Source: Pseudomonadota bacterium (GTDB lineage Bacteria; Pseudomonadota; Gammaproteobacteria; Steroidobacterales; Steroidobacteraceae). From it: a DNA stretch of 64,000 nucleotides. Within the stretch, counting starts at the first letter, position 1, and the number at the start of each line of letters is the position of its first letter. Of this stretch, positions 10,101 through 18,501 are shown piece by piece. Both the position numbers and the translations under genes were made by a program. A model generated the notes under the pieces. The model made no database searches and had not been told where the DNA came from. It was given only the letters and a program-made list of their open reading frames with translations. The stretch lies in NCBI GenBank assembly GCA_023417315.1, contig JAEZFW010000083.1, positions 1-64,000 on the forward strand, given 5' to 3'.

Positions 10101-10217
10101 GAATAACTGCAAGGGCAACTGTCTGAGACTCATGAAGCCGAACAGACAGATCAGCAGCACGGTGACGCCGATCGCGATCGGATTGCGGATCGAGCCAGCG
10201 ATGAGTTGCACGTTCAC
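7113..10217 (-). CDS. RND-family efflux permease
   Basis: This is a proton-driven inner-membrane efflux pump of about 1034 residues, the usual size for AcrB/MdtB/HAE1-type proteins. It has a first transmembrane helix (NPIAIGVTVLLICLFGFMSL), two large periplasmic loops, and two sets of helices (about residues 330-540 and 850-1010). The helix-4 motif FAVGMVVEGAIVVSGNI lies where AcrB-type proteins carry their paired aspartates; here an acidic residue of that pair is Glu. The frame runs on to a TTG at 10304, but the hydrophobic N-terminus just follows GTG 10217, preceded by GAGGGA, so I place the start there. The adaptor follows 2 bases downstream. Substrate unknown. Confidence 0.93.
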   Translation of the reverse strand: MNVQLIAGSIRNPIAIGVTVLLICLFGFMSLRQLPLQLFPDIERPSISINTNWRGASPEEVEAELLEPQERVLQGLAGVEEVTGTARAGGSDIFLTFAIGTDMKAALVDVIGRMSRLPPLPRDADRPIVQLGGDGGDANQNLSWFFVQLLPGTEGPMDRHIRFIEDVVKPRIESVPGVALVDVNGGPPNDVRITVDLARAAALGVGIPEIARQAASATNVSGGQLDVGRQQYSLRYTGRYEVEDLGQLVLAWRDGQPVRLMDVASVDLLPPERQFFAYQNGNPAIGLRVQRAPGANVLGTLEQVKLVVAELRDGPLAERGLGIEQSFDASLFIRRAVNLLIENLIVGALLALVCVWWFMRDVRATVLIATTIPVCLLATFCALHLGQRSINVISLAGLAFAVGMVVEGAIVVSGNIIRLKEGGMPIAQAAHDGARQVVPALFASTTTTIAVFLPVLFLKDVEGQIFADLALTISIAVALSIIVAVTVVPAAAGSLLGGHAKKSGYGEGWPALTDWVIAQTRTRKQQLAWVGALLVAPMALSWMLMPKLDYLPPVKRAAIDASFSFPPGMSPAAVDREVTTKLLERMKPYMEGTKEPQLKNWYILLWPGGGTIGARVIDDSRIGELERIVRDEVVVGFPDTRVFVNEGELFGGFGGSARSVAINLQSSDTAALNAAAEHGRRLLEETFAGANVQSFPNADVQALELRAEPNDRRIAEAGWDRASLGVVVRTLGDGAWLGEYFDGQTRLPVILRASIGETPEDLAKAPLVTPSGEVVALGELVSLQTTLAAEQIRRVDHQRTVTLTIDPPATMSLEDVLARIDNEIVPSLRERLPPDANIQLAGSADRLDTIVQTMSINFLLALLVLFLLMAAMFRSIRDSLVVVLTVPLALVGGVFGIRLLGLVTFQPLDLLTMIGFIMMIGIIVNHSILLVDRTRDALNHGHDMEEALRMALNQRLRAMVASTLTGALGALPMVVNPGPASVMYRGLAAVNVAGVIFSMVFSVVLLPSLLRLMYRESPVPQTVRASDHAQPQVA

Positions 10218-10663
10218 GTCCCTCGCATGAAGGAGCGGGATTTCATCATTACTCCGTTCACCGATGCGCGATTTTGAGACCAATCGCCTGCGCAGCGCGT
10301 CCAATGGATTGCTTGAATGAGTAGTTATTTGATGCGCGATATCGCTCCTCGGTTTATCGTGGGTTTTAGGCGCGAAAAGTGTCCGCAGTGTCCGCTAACC
10401 GGACAGTGTGCGCCGCGCAAACAAAGGCGAGCTTGCACGGGAATCTACGCATCATTAACCTTCGCGTCCCATCACGAGCTCGCGCTTTCTTATCGGAGGT
10501 CAACAAGCGCCTATGACTGCCGCAACCCCACTCTTCGCCGGGTTGAATCGCCGCTGAGCTGCCGTCGCAGTGCTAGCACTGCGCGTTAGACTCTCGCATC
10601 GACCCCGGCCTTCGCCGCCCTCTTCCGAGGGTGCGTTCATGATCTATTGTCGGGGTTCAGACA
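10218..10663. other. Intergenic control region between the RND pump and rsgA
   Basis: This 446-base gap separates two divergent genes. I see no convincing coding sequence. It must hold the promoters for the efflux operon (leftward) and rsgA (rightward); the only clear regulatory structure is the TGTCCG dyad at 10380-10405. The rest, 10406-10663, shows nothing I can name. Confidence 0.5.
10380..10405. promoter_or_regulatory. TGTCCG-N5-CGGACA dyad, candidate operator
   Basis: TGTCCG at 10389-10394 and CGGACA at 10400-10405 form a perfect 6-bp dyad with a 5-base spacer, and a third half-site TGTCCG lies at 10380-10385. Its place about 165-190 bases upstream of the RND permease start suggests a binding site for a dimeric regulator of the efflux operon, although rsgA is also possible. 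No regulator gene is adjacent. Confidence 0.45.
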
Positions 10664-11725
10664 ATGTCTATCGCTTCATCACGCATGGCCGCGCTCGGCT
10701 GGCGTGCTCATCACTCCCAGCAAGTTTCGCTCGAGGAGCTCACATCGCTCCATGCCGCACGCATCGTGAGCGTGCATCGAGATCGCTTGGACGCAATCGC
10801 CGAAGACGGTGAGATCGACGTTCGAGGATTACCCGCCGGCGTGCCGCTGTCAGAGCGGATCGCCGTTGGTGATTGGATCCTTCTCGAACATGGCAGTGAG
10901 CGCTTCGTTCGGCGCTTGGAGCCCTTCTCGTGTTTGGTTCGCCTGGCCGCGGGCACTTCAGCACGACGTCAGCTCATTGCGAGCAACCTCGATACGCTCT
11001 TCATTGCGATGTCTTGCAATGAGGACTTCAACCTTTCGCGTCTCGAGCGGTACGTGGCGCTCGCCTATGAAGGCGGAGCGACTCCCGTCGTCGTGCTGAC
11101 GAAAGCGGACCTGCATTCCGATGTGTCGAGTTGGATTGCGGAAGTGCAAGAAGTCGCGCCGGCGGTCGATGTCGTCGCTCTCGATGCGCGTGCCCCTCAT
11201 GCTGCCCGCGCACTTGAACCGTGGCTCGGATCCGGCCAGACCGTTGCGTGTGTGGGCTCTTCGGGCGTGGGTAAGTCGACGCTCATCAACACGCTCATCG
11301 GCGATGATCGTCAAGCGACCGGCTCGATTCGGGTCGACGACGACAAAGGCAGGCACACGACCACGTCTCGCCAGCTCATCGCAATGCCGAGCGGTGCTTG
11401 GCTCATCGACACACCCGGCATGCGCGAGCTCAAGATCGGTGCTGCGCAGGCTGGATTGCGGGCAGCGTTTGGCGACATCGAGCAGCTCGCAGCTCAGTGC
11501 AAGTTCCGCGATTGTGGACATGAAGGAGAGCGCGGCTGCGCGGTAAGCGCCGCGGTGAAGGACGGCACTTTAGATGTGCGTCGCCTCGAGAACTTCCGCA
11601 AGTTGCAACGTGAAGCAATGCACGCGAACGCATCGCTCGCGGAACGGCGCGAGCGCGATCGACGCTTCGGCCGCATGCGTCACGAGATGGAGCGCGTGCG
11701 AAAGAAGATGAGAGAAGAGCGATAG
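10664..11725 (+). CDS. rsgA: Ribosome small-subunit-dependent GTPase A
   Basis: RsgA (YjeQ) is a circularly permuted GTPase that checks late 30S ribosome assembly. The motifs appear in the permuted order: G4 TKAD (about residue 146), G1 GSSGVGKSTLINT (about 198-210), and G3 DTPGMRE (about 247). An N-terminal OB-fold precedes them (ERIAVGDWILLEHGSERFV), and a C-terminal zinc site is visible as C-x5-C-G-H-x5-C (CKFRDCGHEGERGC). At 353 aa it is the normal length. Translation may begin at ATG 10664 or at ATG 10685 (MAALGW); neither has a clear ribosome-binding site. It is a single gene, unrelated in function to its neighbours. Confidence 0.96.
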   Translation: MSIASSRMAALGWRAHHSQQVSLEELTSLHAARIVSVHRDRLDAIAEDGEIDVRGLPAGVPLSERIAVGDWILLEHGSERFVRRLEPFSCLVRLAAGTSARRQLIASNLDTLFIAMSCNEDFNLSRLERYVALAYEGGATPVVVLTKADLHSDVSSWIAEVQEVAPAVDVVALDARAPHAARALEPWLGSGQTVACVGSSGVGKSTLINTLIGDDRQATGSIRVDDDKGRHTTTSRQLIAMPSGAWLIDTPGMRELKIGAAQAGLRAAFGDIEQLAAQCKFRDCGHEGERGCAVSAAVKDGTLDVRRLENFRKLQREAMHANASLAERRERDRRFGRMRHEMERVRKKMREER

Positions 11726-11740
11726 AGCGCGCGACGAGAA

Positions 11741-11793
11741 GCCCCCACCCTGACCCCCCCCCCCGCCACGCGGGGGAGGGAAAGGTTGGGGGC
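11741..11793. repeat. C/G-rich intergenic palindrome with poly-C run, possible terminator
   Basis: Between the convergent rsgA and RTX genes the sequence reads GCCCCCACCCTGACC, a run of about ten C, GCCACGC, then CGGGGGAGGGAAAGG and TTGGGGGC. The two halves pair into a long GC-rich hairpin. Similar CCCTCTCCC/GGGGGAGGG intergenic repeats are frequent in other proteobacteria. It could stop transcription from both sides. The homopolymer run is a place where the assembled length may be uncertain. Confidence 0.65.
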
Positions 11794-11824
11794 ATCGAGA
11801 CACACACACTCTGAGCAGAGACGA

Positions 11825-14800
11825 TCAGATGACTGGTTGATGCAAGTCCGTCGTGCTCGCGCCTCGCAGCGTGAACTGCTGATCATCGAGATCGATCATG
11901 AGATCCCCGCCGACCTCTTTCGAGTGCGCCATCAGCCACTCGAAGCTCGCGCTGTCATTGCTCAACGTCGCTGGCGAAGCCGATCCTGTAAGTCCTTGAA
12001 TCTCGATGTCGTCATCATCACCTCCATCGAGCACATCGAGCCCACCGCCGCCGAGCAGCACGTCATCGCCGGCTCCGCCCAGCAGAAAGTCGTTGCCATC
12101 GCCGCCGATGAGCACATCGTTGCCGGCGCCTCCGTTCAAGGTGAGCTGAATGCTGTTCGCGCCAACGCCAGAGGCTTCGATCACGTCATCGCCCGCGAGG
12201 CCGTTGATCACGAGCCGATCCATCGACGCATTGAAGCCCGTGATGCGCACTTGTGTTGCCAATCCGTTCACGATGAGCCCGCCGGCATCACCCGTCACCA
12301 CGATCACGTCATCTCCCGCGGTCGCATTCAGAATGATGGTGTCGGGCTGGCCGTCGTCAGCGCCTCCAGCGCCGGCGAGGTTCACGTTGATTTCCTGTAC
12401 GTCGGTCCCGCTCATGTCATTGACGACGATCGTGTCGGCCCCGCCCAGCGCGTTGAAGTCGATGCGCTCCATGTCGTTCAGGTCCATCGTCACGTTCGCG
12501 ACATCGCGGAAGAACAAGGCCCGACCGCCGTTCGCGCTGATCGTGATGTTCTCTGCGACATTCGCGCCGTTGAACAGCATCGTGTCGAAACCTTGCTGGC
12601 CCTCGAGCGTGTCGTTGTCGTCGCCGGGGTTCCAGACGAAGGTGTCGTCGCCCGCGCCCATGAGCGCGAGATCGTCGCCGTCGCCGCCATTGAAGAGATC
12701 GTTGCCTTCCCCGCCAAGCAACACGTCATCGCCGAGACCGCCGTTCATCGTCAGTTGGATGCCGTCTGCCTCCAGGCTCGTCGCATCGATCACGTCATCC
12801 CCGCCCAAGCCGTTCAGGGTCAAGCGATCCGTCCCGTCTTGATGGAAGATATTGACGCGCGAAGTGAGGCCGAAGATCGAGATTCCCCCGGCATCGCCGG
12901 TCACGCCGAAGACATCCGCACCGTTGGTCGCATTTGCAGTGACGCTGTCGAGTGCTCCGTCCGTTCCGCCACTCGGCCCACGCAGGTCGAGATCGATTCG
13001 CGTCATATCCGTGCCGCTCAGGTCGCCCACGACTATGTTGTCAGCGCCGCCGAGCGCACGGAACTCGATGCGCTCCACATCGTTGAGGTCCATCGTGACG
13101 TTCGCCACATCGCGTGTGAACAACACCCGGCCACCGTTCGCGACGACATTGATGTTCTCGTTCGCATTGGACCCGAAGAACACCATCTTGTCGGTGCCGT
13201 CTTGACCCTCAACGGTGTCGCTGCCGTCACCCGGGTCCCACTGGAACACGTCATCGCCAGCGCCCATCAGTGCGAGGTCGTTGCCGTTGTCGCCGAAGAT
13301 GAAGTCGTTACCGTCGCCGCCGAGGAACACATCGGCGCCCTGGCTGCCGAAGATCGTGTCATTGCCTGCACCGCCATCGATCGTGAGCTTGGCAATGCCG
13401 GCGGGCAATGTCGCCGCGGTAATCGTATCGTCGCCGCCGAGCGCATTGATCACGAGCGAATCGTTCGCGCCTTCCGAGCTCGTAACGTTCACGCGCGCAG
13501 GCAGACCGAGCACGGAATACGAAGAGCCGCTTCCGACGATGTCGATCGCGTTGCTGCCGTTCGTGCCATTGGTGATCACGACGTCCGCTGCAGCATCGCC
13601 TGCCGTGCCACCGATCGTTCCAGCGAGATTGACGTTCACATCGGTGACGTCAGTTCCACTCAGATCGTTCACGATGACGGTGTCGGTACCGCCCAGGGCA
13701 TTGAGATCGATGCGTTCGACGTCATCGAGATCCATCACGATGTTGCCGATGTTGCGAGTGAACAGCACCCGCTGCCCGTTCGCGGACGTTTGGAGGATCT
13801 CGTTGGCCGCGCTGCCGTTGAACAGCATCCGATCATTGCCCGCTTGGCCTTCGACGATGTCGCTGCCATCGCCCGGATCCCACTGGAACACATCGTTGCC
13901 GGCGCCGAGGAAGGACACATCGTTGCCCTGTTGGCCATCGATGAAGTCGTTGCCATCCCCACCCAAGAGCAGATCGGCGCCGTTGCTTCCAAGGATGGTG
14001 TCATTGCCAGCCCCGCCGTCGACGGTGATCTTGATCAGCGCCGCGAGATTGCCAGTCGCCGAGAACGTGTCGTCGCCGCCATTCATATTGACGACGAGAT
14101 TCTCCGAGGTGCCGATGTCGATTGCGAACGGCGCGGGGTTGAGCCGGTCGAACCGCACACGAGTGCCGTTCGCGGTCGCCGTGAACGTCTCCGCCCCGCC
14201 GCCCCCATTCACTTCGGCGGTATCGGTGCCCGAGCCTCCCTCCATGAGATCCGTGCCGTCGCCAGGATTCCAGATCATGCGATCGTCACCGCTCTCGCCG
14301 AACATCTGATCGTCACCCGCGCCACCGATCAACGTATCGTTCTCGGTGCCGCCGAACAAGAAGTCGTTGCCGCCCTTGCCTTCCAAGCGATCATTGCCCG
14401 ATTGTCCGAACAACATGTCCGAGCCAGAGCCGGCGATCACCGTGTCGTTGCCCGCACCGCCGAACAAGTTGGCGCGCGGCAGCGCGCCTTGCGCTTCGTT
14501 CAACCGGATCGTGTCGTTGCCCCCCTGCCCGAACACCTGAATCAATGAAGTGTTCGCGACCGTAGGGGTGCCACCCGCGATGGGAACCGCACCATCGTTG
14601 ACGAGCAGAGTCCCTGCTGCGTTACGTGACACCTGCGTCGTATTGTCGAGCGAATCGCCGAACACGCTGAGCACGCCCGAGCTGGGCGTGAACGTCGCCA
14701 CCACGGCTTGAATCGAGACATCACCTTCTGCACTCCCATCGCGGAGCTCGAGTGGAACTCCAAGCGATCGCATCGCGATCTCGGACGCCTGGTCGGGCGA

Positions 14801-14929
14801 GCGCGAGTACACCGATCCTCTTGGTAGCTGGCCGAGAGGCTTCGCCTGCTCGAGGCCCAGAACTGCTTCCTGTTGACCGAGCGCGATCACATCGCTCGTT
14901 GCGGACTCGCCGCGATTCGACTTACGCAT
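11825..14929 (-). CDS. Modular RTX (hemolysin-type calcium-binding) protein, type I secretion substrate
   Basis: This 1034-residue acidic, cysteine-free-looking protein has no Sec signal and is filled with GGxGxDxxx nonapeptides (GGAGNDTVIAGSGSD, GGDGNDFLLGGAGDD), the calcium-binding beta-roll repeats of secreted RTX proteins. Between the roll blocks lies a larger repeated module: a W-(N/D)-PGD-(G/D)-x-D segment, then RVLFTRDVANVTMDLNDVER and ALGGxDxIVVxDxSGTD. The W-PGD segments lie near 14270, 13890, 13240 and 12640, so modules are about 130, 215 and 200 residues apart. The last 45 residues (around FEWLMAHSKEVGGDLMIDLD) are a plausible C-terminal secretion signal. It lies downstream of its ABC and HlyD partners. 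No enzymatic domain is seen; adhesin or surface-layer roles are possible. Confidence 0.92.
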   Translation of the reverse strand: MRKSNRGESATSDVIALGQQEAVLGLEQAKPLGQLPRGSVYSRSPDQASEIAMRSLGVPLELRDGSAEGDVSIQAVVATFTPSSGVLSVFGDSLDNTTQVSRNAAGTLLVNDGAVPIAGGTPTVANTSLIQVFGQGGNDTIRLNEAQGALPRANLFGGAGNDTVIAGSGSDMLFGQSGNDRLEGKGGNDFLFGGTENDTLIGGAGDDQMFGESGDDRMIWNPGDGTDLMEGGSGTDTAEVNGGGGAETFTATANGTRVRFDRLNPAPFAIDIGTSENLVVNMNGGDDTFSATGNLAALIKITVDGGAGNDTILGSNGADLLLGGDGNDFIDGQQGNDVSFLGAGNDVFQWDPGDGSDIVEGQAGNDRMLFNGSAANEILQTSANGQRVLFTRNIGNIVMDLDDVERIDLNALGGTDTVIVNDLSGTDVTDVNVNLAGTIGGTAGDAAADVVITNGTNGSNAIDIVGSGSSYSVLGLPARVNVTSSEGANDSLVINALGGDDTITAATLPAGIAKLTIDGGAGNDTIFGSQGADVFLGGDGNDFIFGDNGNDLALMGAGDDVFQWDPGDGSDTVEGQDGTDKMVFFGSNANENINVVANGGRVLFTRDVANVTMDLNDVERIEFRALGGADNIVVGDLSGTDMTRIDLDLRGPSGGTDGALDSVTANATNGADVFGVTGDAGGISIFGLTSRVNIFHQDGTDRLTLNGLGGDDVIDATSLEADGIQLTMNGGLGDDVLLGGEGNDLFNGGDGDDLALMGAGDDTFVWNPGDDNDTLEGQQGFDTMLFNGANVAENITISANGGRALFFRDVANVTMDLNDMERIDFNALGGADTIVVNDMSGTDVQEINVNLAGAGGADDGQPDTIILNATAGDDVIVVTGDAGGLIVNGLATQVRITGFNASMDRLVINGLAGDDVIEASGVGANSIQLTLNGGAGNDVLIGGDGNDFLLGGAGDDVLLGGGGLDVLDGGDDDDIEIQGLTGSASPATLSNDSASFEWLMAHSKEVGGDLMIDLDDQQFTLRGASTTDLHQPVI

Positions 14930-14994
14930 GAACTCAAACTCCTTTGTTTGACTAGAGGCTGTAGCTAGAGCGCGGCCCAGCGCGCCTTACGACT

Positions 14995-15033
14995 TCGTCA
15001 CTCATCACTGCATCACTTCGTCGCACTCGTCAT
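14995..15033. repeat. GTGACG-word repeat, single degenerate arm
   Basis: In the 112-base gap between the HlyD stop and the RTX start, TTCGTCACTCATCACTGC and ATCACTTCGTCGCACTCGTC carry the same words (CTTCGTCAC, GTCACT) as the larger elements at 41608, 59643 and 62077. Only one arm is seen. If transcribed in the operon it would lie just before the RTX gene. Confidence 0.5.
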
Positions 15034-15041
15034 TGGGCGCT

Positions 15042-16379
15042 TCATGGCTCGCGCATTCCCTTGTGCGCAAAGGCGCTGAGCGGTTCGACGAGGTACTCGA
15101 AGAGCGTTCGCTCGTGCGTTTTCACGTAGAGCTCAGCGGGCATGCCGGCATGCAAGCGAATGTCTGCGTGCTCATCGAGCGAGCCCGCATCGACTTCCAC
15201 TGTCGCGACGAACCACGACTCGCCGCCTTCCGGCGCAGTCAAGCGATCCGGAGAGACGAAAACGACCTTGCCAGGAAGCAGCGGCGTCGTGCGCGCGTCG
15301 AACGCGGTGAGACGCACATCGGCGAGCGCGCCGACGCGAACGTGATTGATGTCCTGGGGCCGAACATTCGCTTCGACCACGAGCTTCTCGTGCGTCGGCA
15401 CGACATCGAGGATCGGCTCACGCGGACCGACCACTTCGCCTACGGCGGAAACCTGCAGCGACATCACTTGACCATCGACCGGCGCGCGAACGTACTGGCG
15501 CTCCGCCTGGTCCTGCGACGGACGTACGCGCTCTTCGAGCTCGCGCACTCTCGCGCTCGCCTCTTTGGCCTCGTCGGCCGCTTGCTGTTGATATTGATTG
15601 CGCGTCTGAACGATGCGCGCATGCAGCTCGCCGATGCGTTGCCGCGCGAGAGCAAGATCGCCTTGACTCTCCGCGAGCCTGCTTCGGTAGTCGGCCTGCG
15701 TACGTCGCAGCTCAAGCAGACGTGCGCGTTGGATAAATCCATCGCGCACGAGCTTGTCGTTGATCTCGAGCTCCTCGGTTGCAAGTGTCGCGGCCGTCTC
15801 GGTCGACTCGATCTGTTTCTCGAGCGCCGCGGCCTGCGCTTGTGCATCTCGACGCTGCGACTGCAGCGATCCGATCTGTTCATCGAGCGTACGCCGGCGT
15901 GCGTCGAACAAAGCGCGCTCGCGAGCCACGTACTCCGTGACCTGCGGCGACGGACTCAGGCCGGTAGGCACATCGAACGAATGCGCGAGTGCGGCCTCAG
16001 CCGTCGCGCGCGCATTGCGAATGCGTTCGGAGCTCAACTGATCGACCAGCAGGTTGAGCTCGGCCTCGGTGCGAACATCGCCGATGACGACCAACGGTTG
16101 TCCTGCCTTCACGCGCTCACCATCGCGCACGAGGATCTTGCGCACGATGCCGCCTTCCTGGTGCTGCACGGTCTTACGATTGAGCTCGACCTTGAGCTTG
16201 CCGGCAGCAATGATCGCGCCCGATAGGGGCGCCGCGAACGACCACGCCGCGATCAACAGGCCGGCGATACCTAACGGCAGCACCGTGCGGCGCGTGAGTC
16301 GCTTCAGCTCGTGCTGTTCATGCGGATCTGCTTCGCTCGTCTTCAAGAGCGTGGCGAACGTGTGAGTAGACGCGCTCAT
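15042..16379 (-). CDS. HlyD/PrtE-type type I secretion adaptor
   Basis: This membrane-fusion protein links the ABC exporter to a TolC-like channel. It has a short cytoplasmic N-terminus, one transmembrane helix (LPLGIAGLLIAAWSFAAPL, about residues 34-55), a lipoyl half (GGIVRKILVRDGERVKAGQP), a long coiled-coil hairpin (about 95-300, rich in Arg, Glu and Gln), the second lipoyl half (RAPVDGQVMSLQVSAVGEVV) and a beta-barrel C-terminus (MPAELYVKTHERTLFEYLVE). At 445 aa it fits the HlyD/PrtE/AprE group. Its ATG overlaps the stop of the ABC gene by 4 bases (ATGA), showing translational coupling. The outer-membrane partner is not in this window. Confidence 0.95.
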   Translation of the reverse strand: MSASTHTFATLLKTSEADPHEQHELKRLTRRTVLPLGIAGLLIAAWSFAAPLSGAIIAAGKLKVELNRKTVQHQEGGIVRKILVRDGERVKAGQPLVVIGDVRTEAELNLLVDQLSSERIRNARATAEAALAHSFDVPTGLSPSPQVTEYVARERALFDARRRTLDEQIGSLQSQRRDAQAQAAALEKQIESTETAATLATEELEINDKLVRDGFIQRARLLELRRTQADYRSRLAESQGDLALARQRIGELHARIVQTRNQYQQQAADEAKEASARVRELEERVRPSQDQAERQYVRAPVDGQVMSLQVSAVGEVVGPREPILDVVPTHEKLVVEANVRPQDINHVRVGALADVRLTAFDARTTPLLPGKVVFVSPDRLTAPEGGESWFVATVEVDAGSLDEHADIRLHAGMPAELYVKTHERTLFEYLVEPLSAFAHKGMREP

Positions 16380-18097
16380 GCGAGCACCTCCGTGTTCTTT
16401 GCTGTGCCCGGGAACGACACGACGCGAGTAGTCGATGCTGCACGCAACCGAGCGAGCACCGCGGTGCTTGCCCCGAACATCTCGAGTCCGCCGCTCCTCA
16501 ATACCGAGAGTTTGTCGAGCGCGGTCATCAGCTGCAGGTTGTGGGTGACCATGATGACGGTTACCCCGCGCGCTTTGAGCTCGGCGAGTGCAGCCAAGAG
16601 CGCCGCCTCGCCTTGCGCATCGAGGTTCGCATTCGGCTCATCGAGCACCACGAGTCTCGGCTCGCCGAACAACGCACGCGCAAGTGCGATGCGCTGGCGT
16701 TGGCCGCCCGAGAGCACTGCGCCGCCTTCCCCGATCTGTGTGTCGTAGCCATCGGGTAGCTGCAGGATCATCTCGTGCGCATGCGCGAGGCGCGCAGCGC
16801 TGACGATGGTTTCCGACGCTGCTGCATCCAGCGGTTGCTCGAGCCGAGCGATGTTCTCGGCAACGCTTCCGGCGAACAGCTCGACGTCCTGAGGAAGATA
16901 GCCAACGTGCTCGCCGAGCGCGTCACGATCCCAGCGAGAGATGTCGGCGCCATCGAGACGCACTACACCCGCAGTTGGACGCCACACGCCCAGGATGAGG
17001 CGCAGCAGCGTTGTTTTCCCGGATGCGCTCGCGCCGATGACCCCCAGGCTTTCTCCTGCAGTGAGCGACAAACTGATGTTCTTGATAAGAGGCGGACGAG
17101 TCGGTGCAAAGCTGTACGAGATGCGTTCGAGCTCCACACGACCCGTGGGGCTCGGAAGATCGAGCTTGAAAGCCGTGGAATGCCCAGCCTCCCTCTCTTC
17201 GAGACGCTGCCAAGCGCCGCGCGCGTTGAGCAGACCGCGCCAGCCGCTGATCAGATGCTCGACAGGCTGCAGCGCGCGTGCGAGCAGAATGGTCGCCGCG
17301 ATCATGACGCCCGCGGTCGCTTTCATCTCGATCACTAACCACGCGCCGACGGCAAGCATGACGACTTGCAGAATCTGGCGAAGTGCTCGACCGAACGCCG
17401 ACAACGCAGTTGAAATGTGAGTGTGGCGCTGTTGCGCGGCCAAGAGCTCATCGTGATGATCGCTGAAGCGGCCCACTACCGTTCTCGTCATGCCCATCCC
17501 GAACACGACCTCCGCGTTGCGGGCGAGCTTCTCGGCGAGGCGTACCGATTCTCGTGAGCGACGCACCGATTCCTCCGCTTGCTCGCGTGTCATGCGATCG
17601 GTGAGCACGCCGAGCGCCGCCAAGGCGAGCGCCCCGAAGGCGGCCGTCAGACCCAGCATCGGATGCATGAGCGTGATGAAGAGCAGATAGATGGGCAGCC
17701 AAGGCGCATCGAAAAGCGCGAGCACGCCTGAGCCGCTGAGAAATGCCCGCAGCTGCGCGATGTCTTTGATGGCATCTGTATCGATGCGGCCCGGGCCACG
17801 AGCTGCCTGCTCGATAGAATCGTGGATGGCTTCCGGCGCGAGCTTGCAATCCAGCGATCGGCCTGCCCAAGCAAGCGCACGAGCGCGCACGGTATCCAGG
17901 AAGTAGCCTAGTACGAGGAAGAGCAGCGCGAGACCGGCGAGCATGCCGAGTGTTTCGATGCTGCCGCTCGTAAAGACGCGGTCGAAGACCTGCATCATAT
18001 AAATGGCCGGCGCCAGCATCGTGATGTTGAGCGCAAAGCTGACCGCCGCCGCAAGCAAGACGAATGGTCGGAGTCGTCGCGCGAATATCCACTTCAT
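16376..18097 (-). CDS. Type I secretion ABC transporter (PrtD family)
   Basis: This inner-membrane ABC exporter drives secretion of the RTX protein. The N-terminal half is a six-helix membrane domain beginning at LRPFVLLAAAVSFALNITML; the C-terminal half is an ATPase with Walker A GASASGKTT (about residue 358), signature LSGGQRQRIALARAL, Walker B LVVLDEPNANLD and the H-loop MVTHN. At 573 aa, without an N-terminal C39 peptidase-like domain, it fits the PrtD/AprD group that exports RTX proteases and lipases, rather than HlyB. It is first in a three-gene unit (ABC, HlyD, RTX). A tandem repeat lies just upstream of its start. Confidence 0.95.
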   Translation of the reverse strand: MKWIFARRLRPFVLLAAAVSFALNITMLAPAIYMMQVFDRVFTSGSIETLGMLAGLALLFLVLGYFLDTVRARALAWAGRSLDCKLAPEAIHDSIEQAARGPGRIDTDAIKDIAQLRAFLSGSGVLALFDAPWLPIYLLFITLMHPMLGLTAAFGALALAALGVLTDRMTREQAEESVRRSRESVRLAEKLARNAEVVFGMGMTRTVVGRFSDHHDELLAAQQRHTHISTALSAFGRALRQILQVVMLAVGAWLVIEMKATAGVMIAATILLARALQPVEHLISGWRGLLNARGAWQRLEEREAGHSTAFKLDLPSPTGRVELERISYSFAPTRPPLIKNISLSLTAGESLGVIGASASGKTTLLRLILGVWRPTAGVVRLDGADISRWDRDALGEHVGYLPQDVELFAGSVAENIARLEQPLDAAASETIVSAARLAHAHEMILQLPDGYDTQIGEGGAVLSGGQRQRIALARALFGEPRLVVLDEPNANLDAQGEAALLAALAELKARGVTVIMVTHNLQLMTALDKLSVLRSGGLEMFGASTAVLARLRAASTTRVVSFPGTAKNTEVLA

Positions 18098-18501
18098 CGT
18101 CTTCTATTCCCTTGTGCGTCGGTCGTCGTGTGCGTCGGTCGTGAGGCAATCTTCAATACACGTCGTGAAAATCACGTCGGGGCCAGCGTGAAGGACGCGT
18201 GAATATTCAGGCGCTCGTGCGCACCCGAATCCGAGATCACGCCTCGGTGCTTCTCGAGGCCGCATCGCTGAATCGTGAGTAGGCGGGTTTCGGAAAGACG
18301 TTCCCTAACTTGGATGTCCAAGAGGGAGTCGTCCAAGAGGGCAATCGCATCCAGCACTCTTCGGATTTCGGCGTGGTATGTCGCGCGGTCACGGGCGAAG
18401 CCTTCCGCTGCAAGCAACTTCCTGGTCTACTTGACCGCGGAAAGAAACGTAGTTAGGGACGAACACGCCGGCCTCGTGCGGCCTTAAGAACGAGAACAAC
18501 G
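18098..18501. other. 404-base divergent intergenic region with short tandem repeats
   Basis: This region separates the leftward secretion operon from the rightward serine hydrolase gene. Besides the repeat at 18114-18142 it contains GTCCAAGAGGG twice (18316-18326 and 18331-18341, 15-base period). A leftward open frame of about 81 codons (18172-18417) has no start with a ribosome-binding site and no resemblance I recognise, so I do not call it a gene. Promoters for both flanking units should lie here. Confidence 0.5.
18114..18142. repeat. Tandem GTGCGTCGGTCGT repeat before the secretion operon
   Basis: GTGCGTCGGTCGT occurs at 18114-18126 and again at 18130-18142 (16-base period), 17 bases upstream of the ABC exporter start. 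It may be a tandem operator, or simply part of the 5' leader of the secretion operon. Confidence 0.5.

Noticed and set aside
11786..14548. A 920-codon open frame antisense to the RTX gene
   Set aside because: The repeated GGxGxD codons keep the opposite strand free of stops; the predicted sequence has no family features and the sense frame is a clear RTX protein with secretion partners.
18172..18417. Leftward frame of 81 codons between the secretion operon and the serine hydrolase
   Set aside because: Helical-looking sequence but no ribosome-binding site, no family likeness and overlapping the presumed promoter region.
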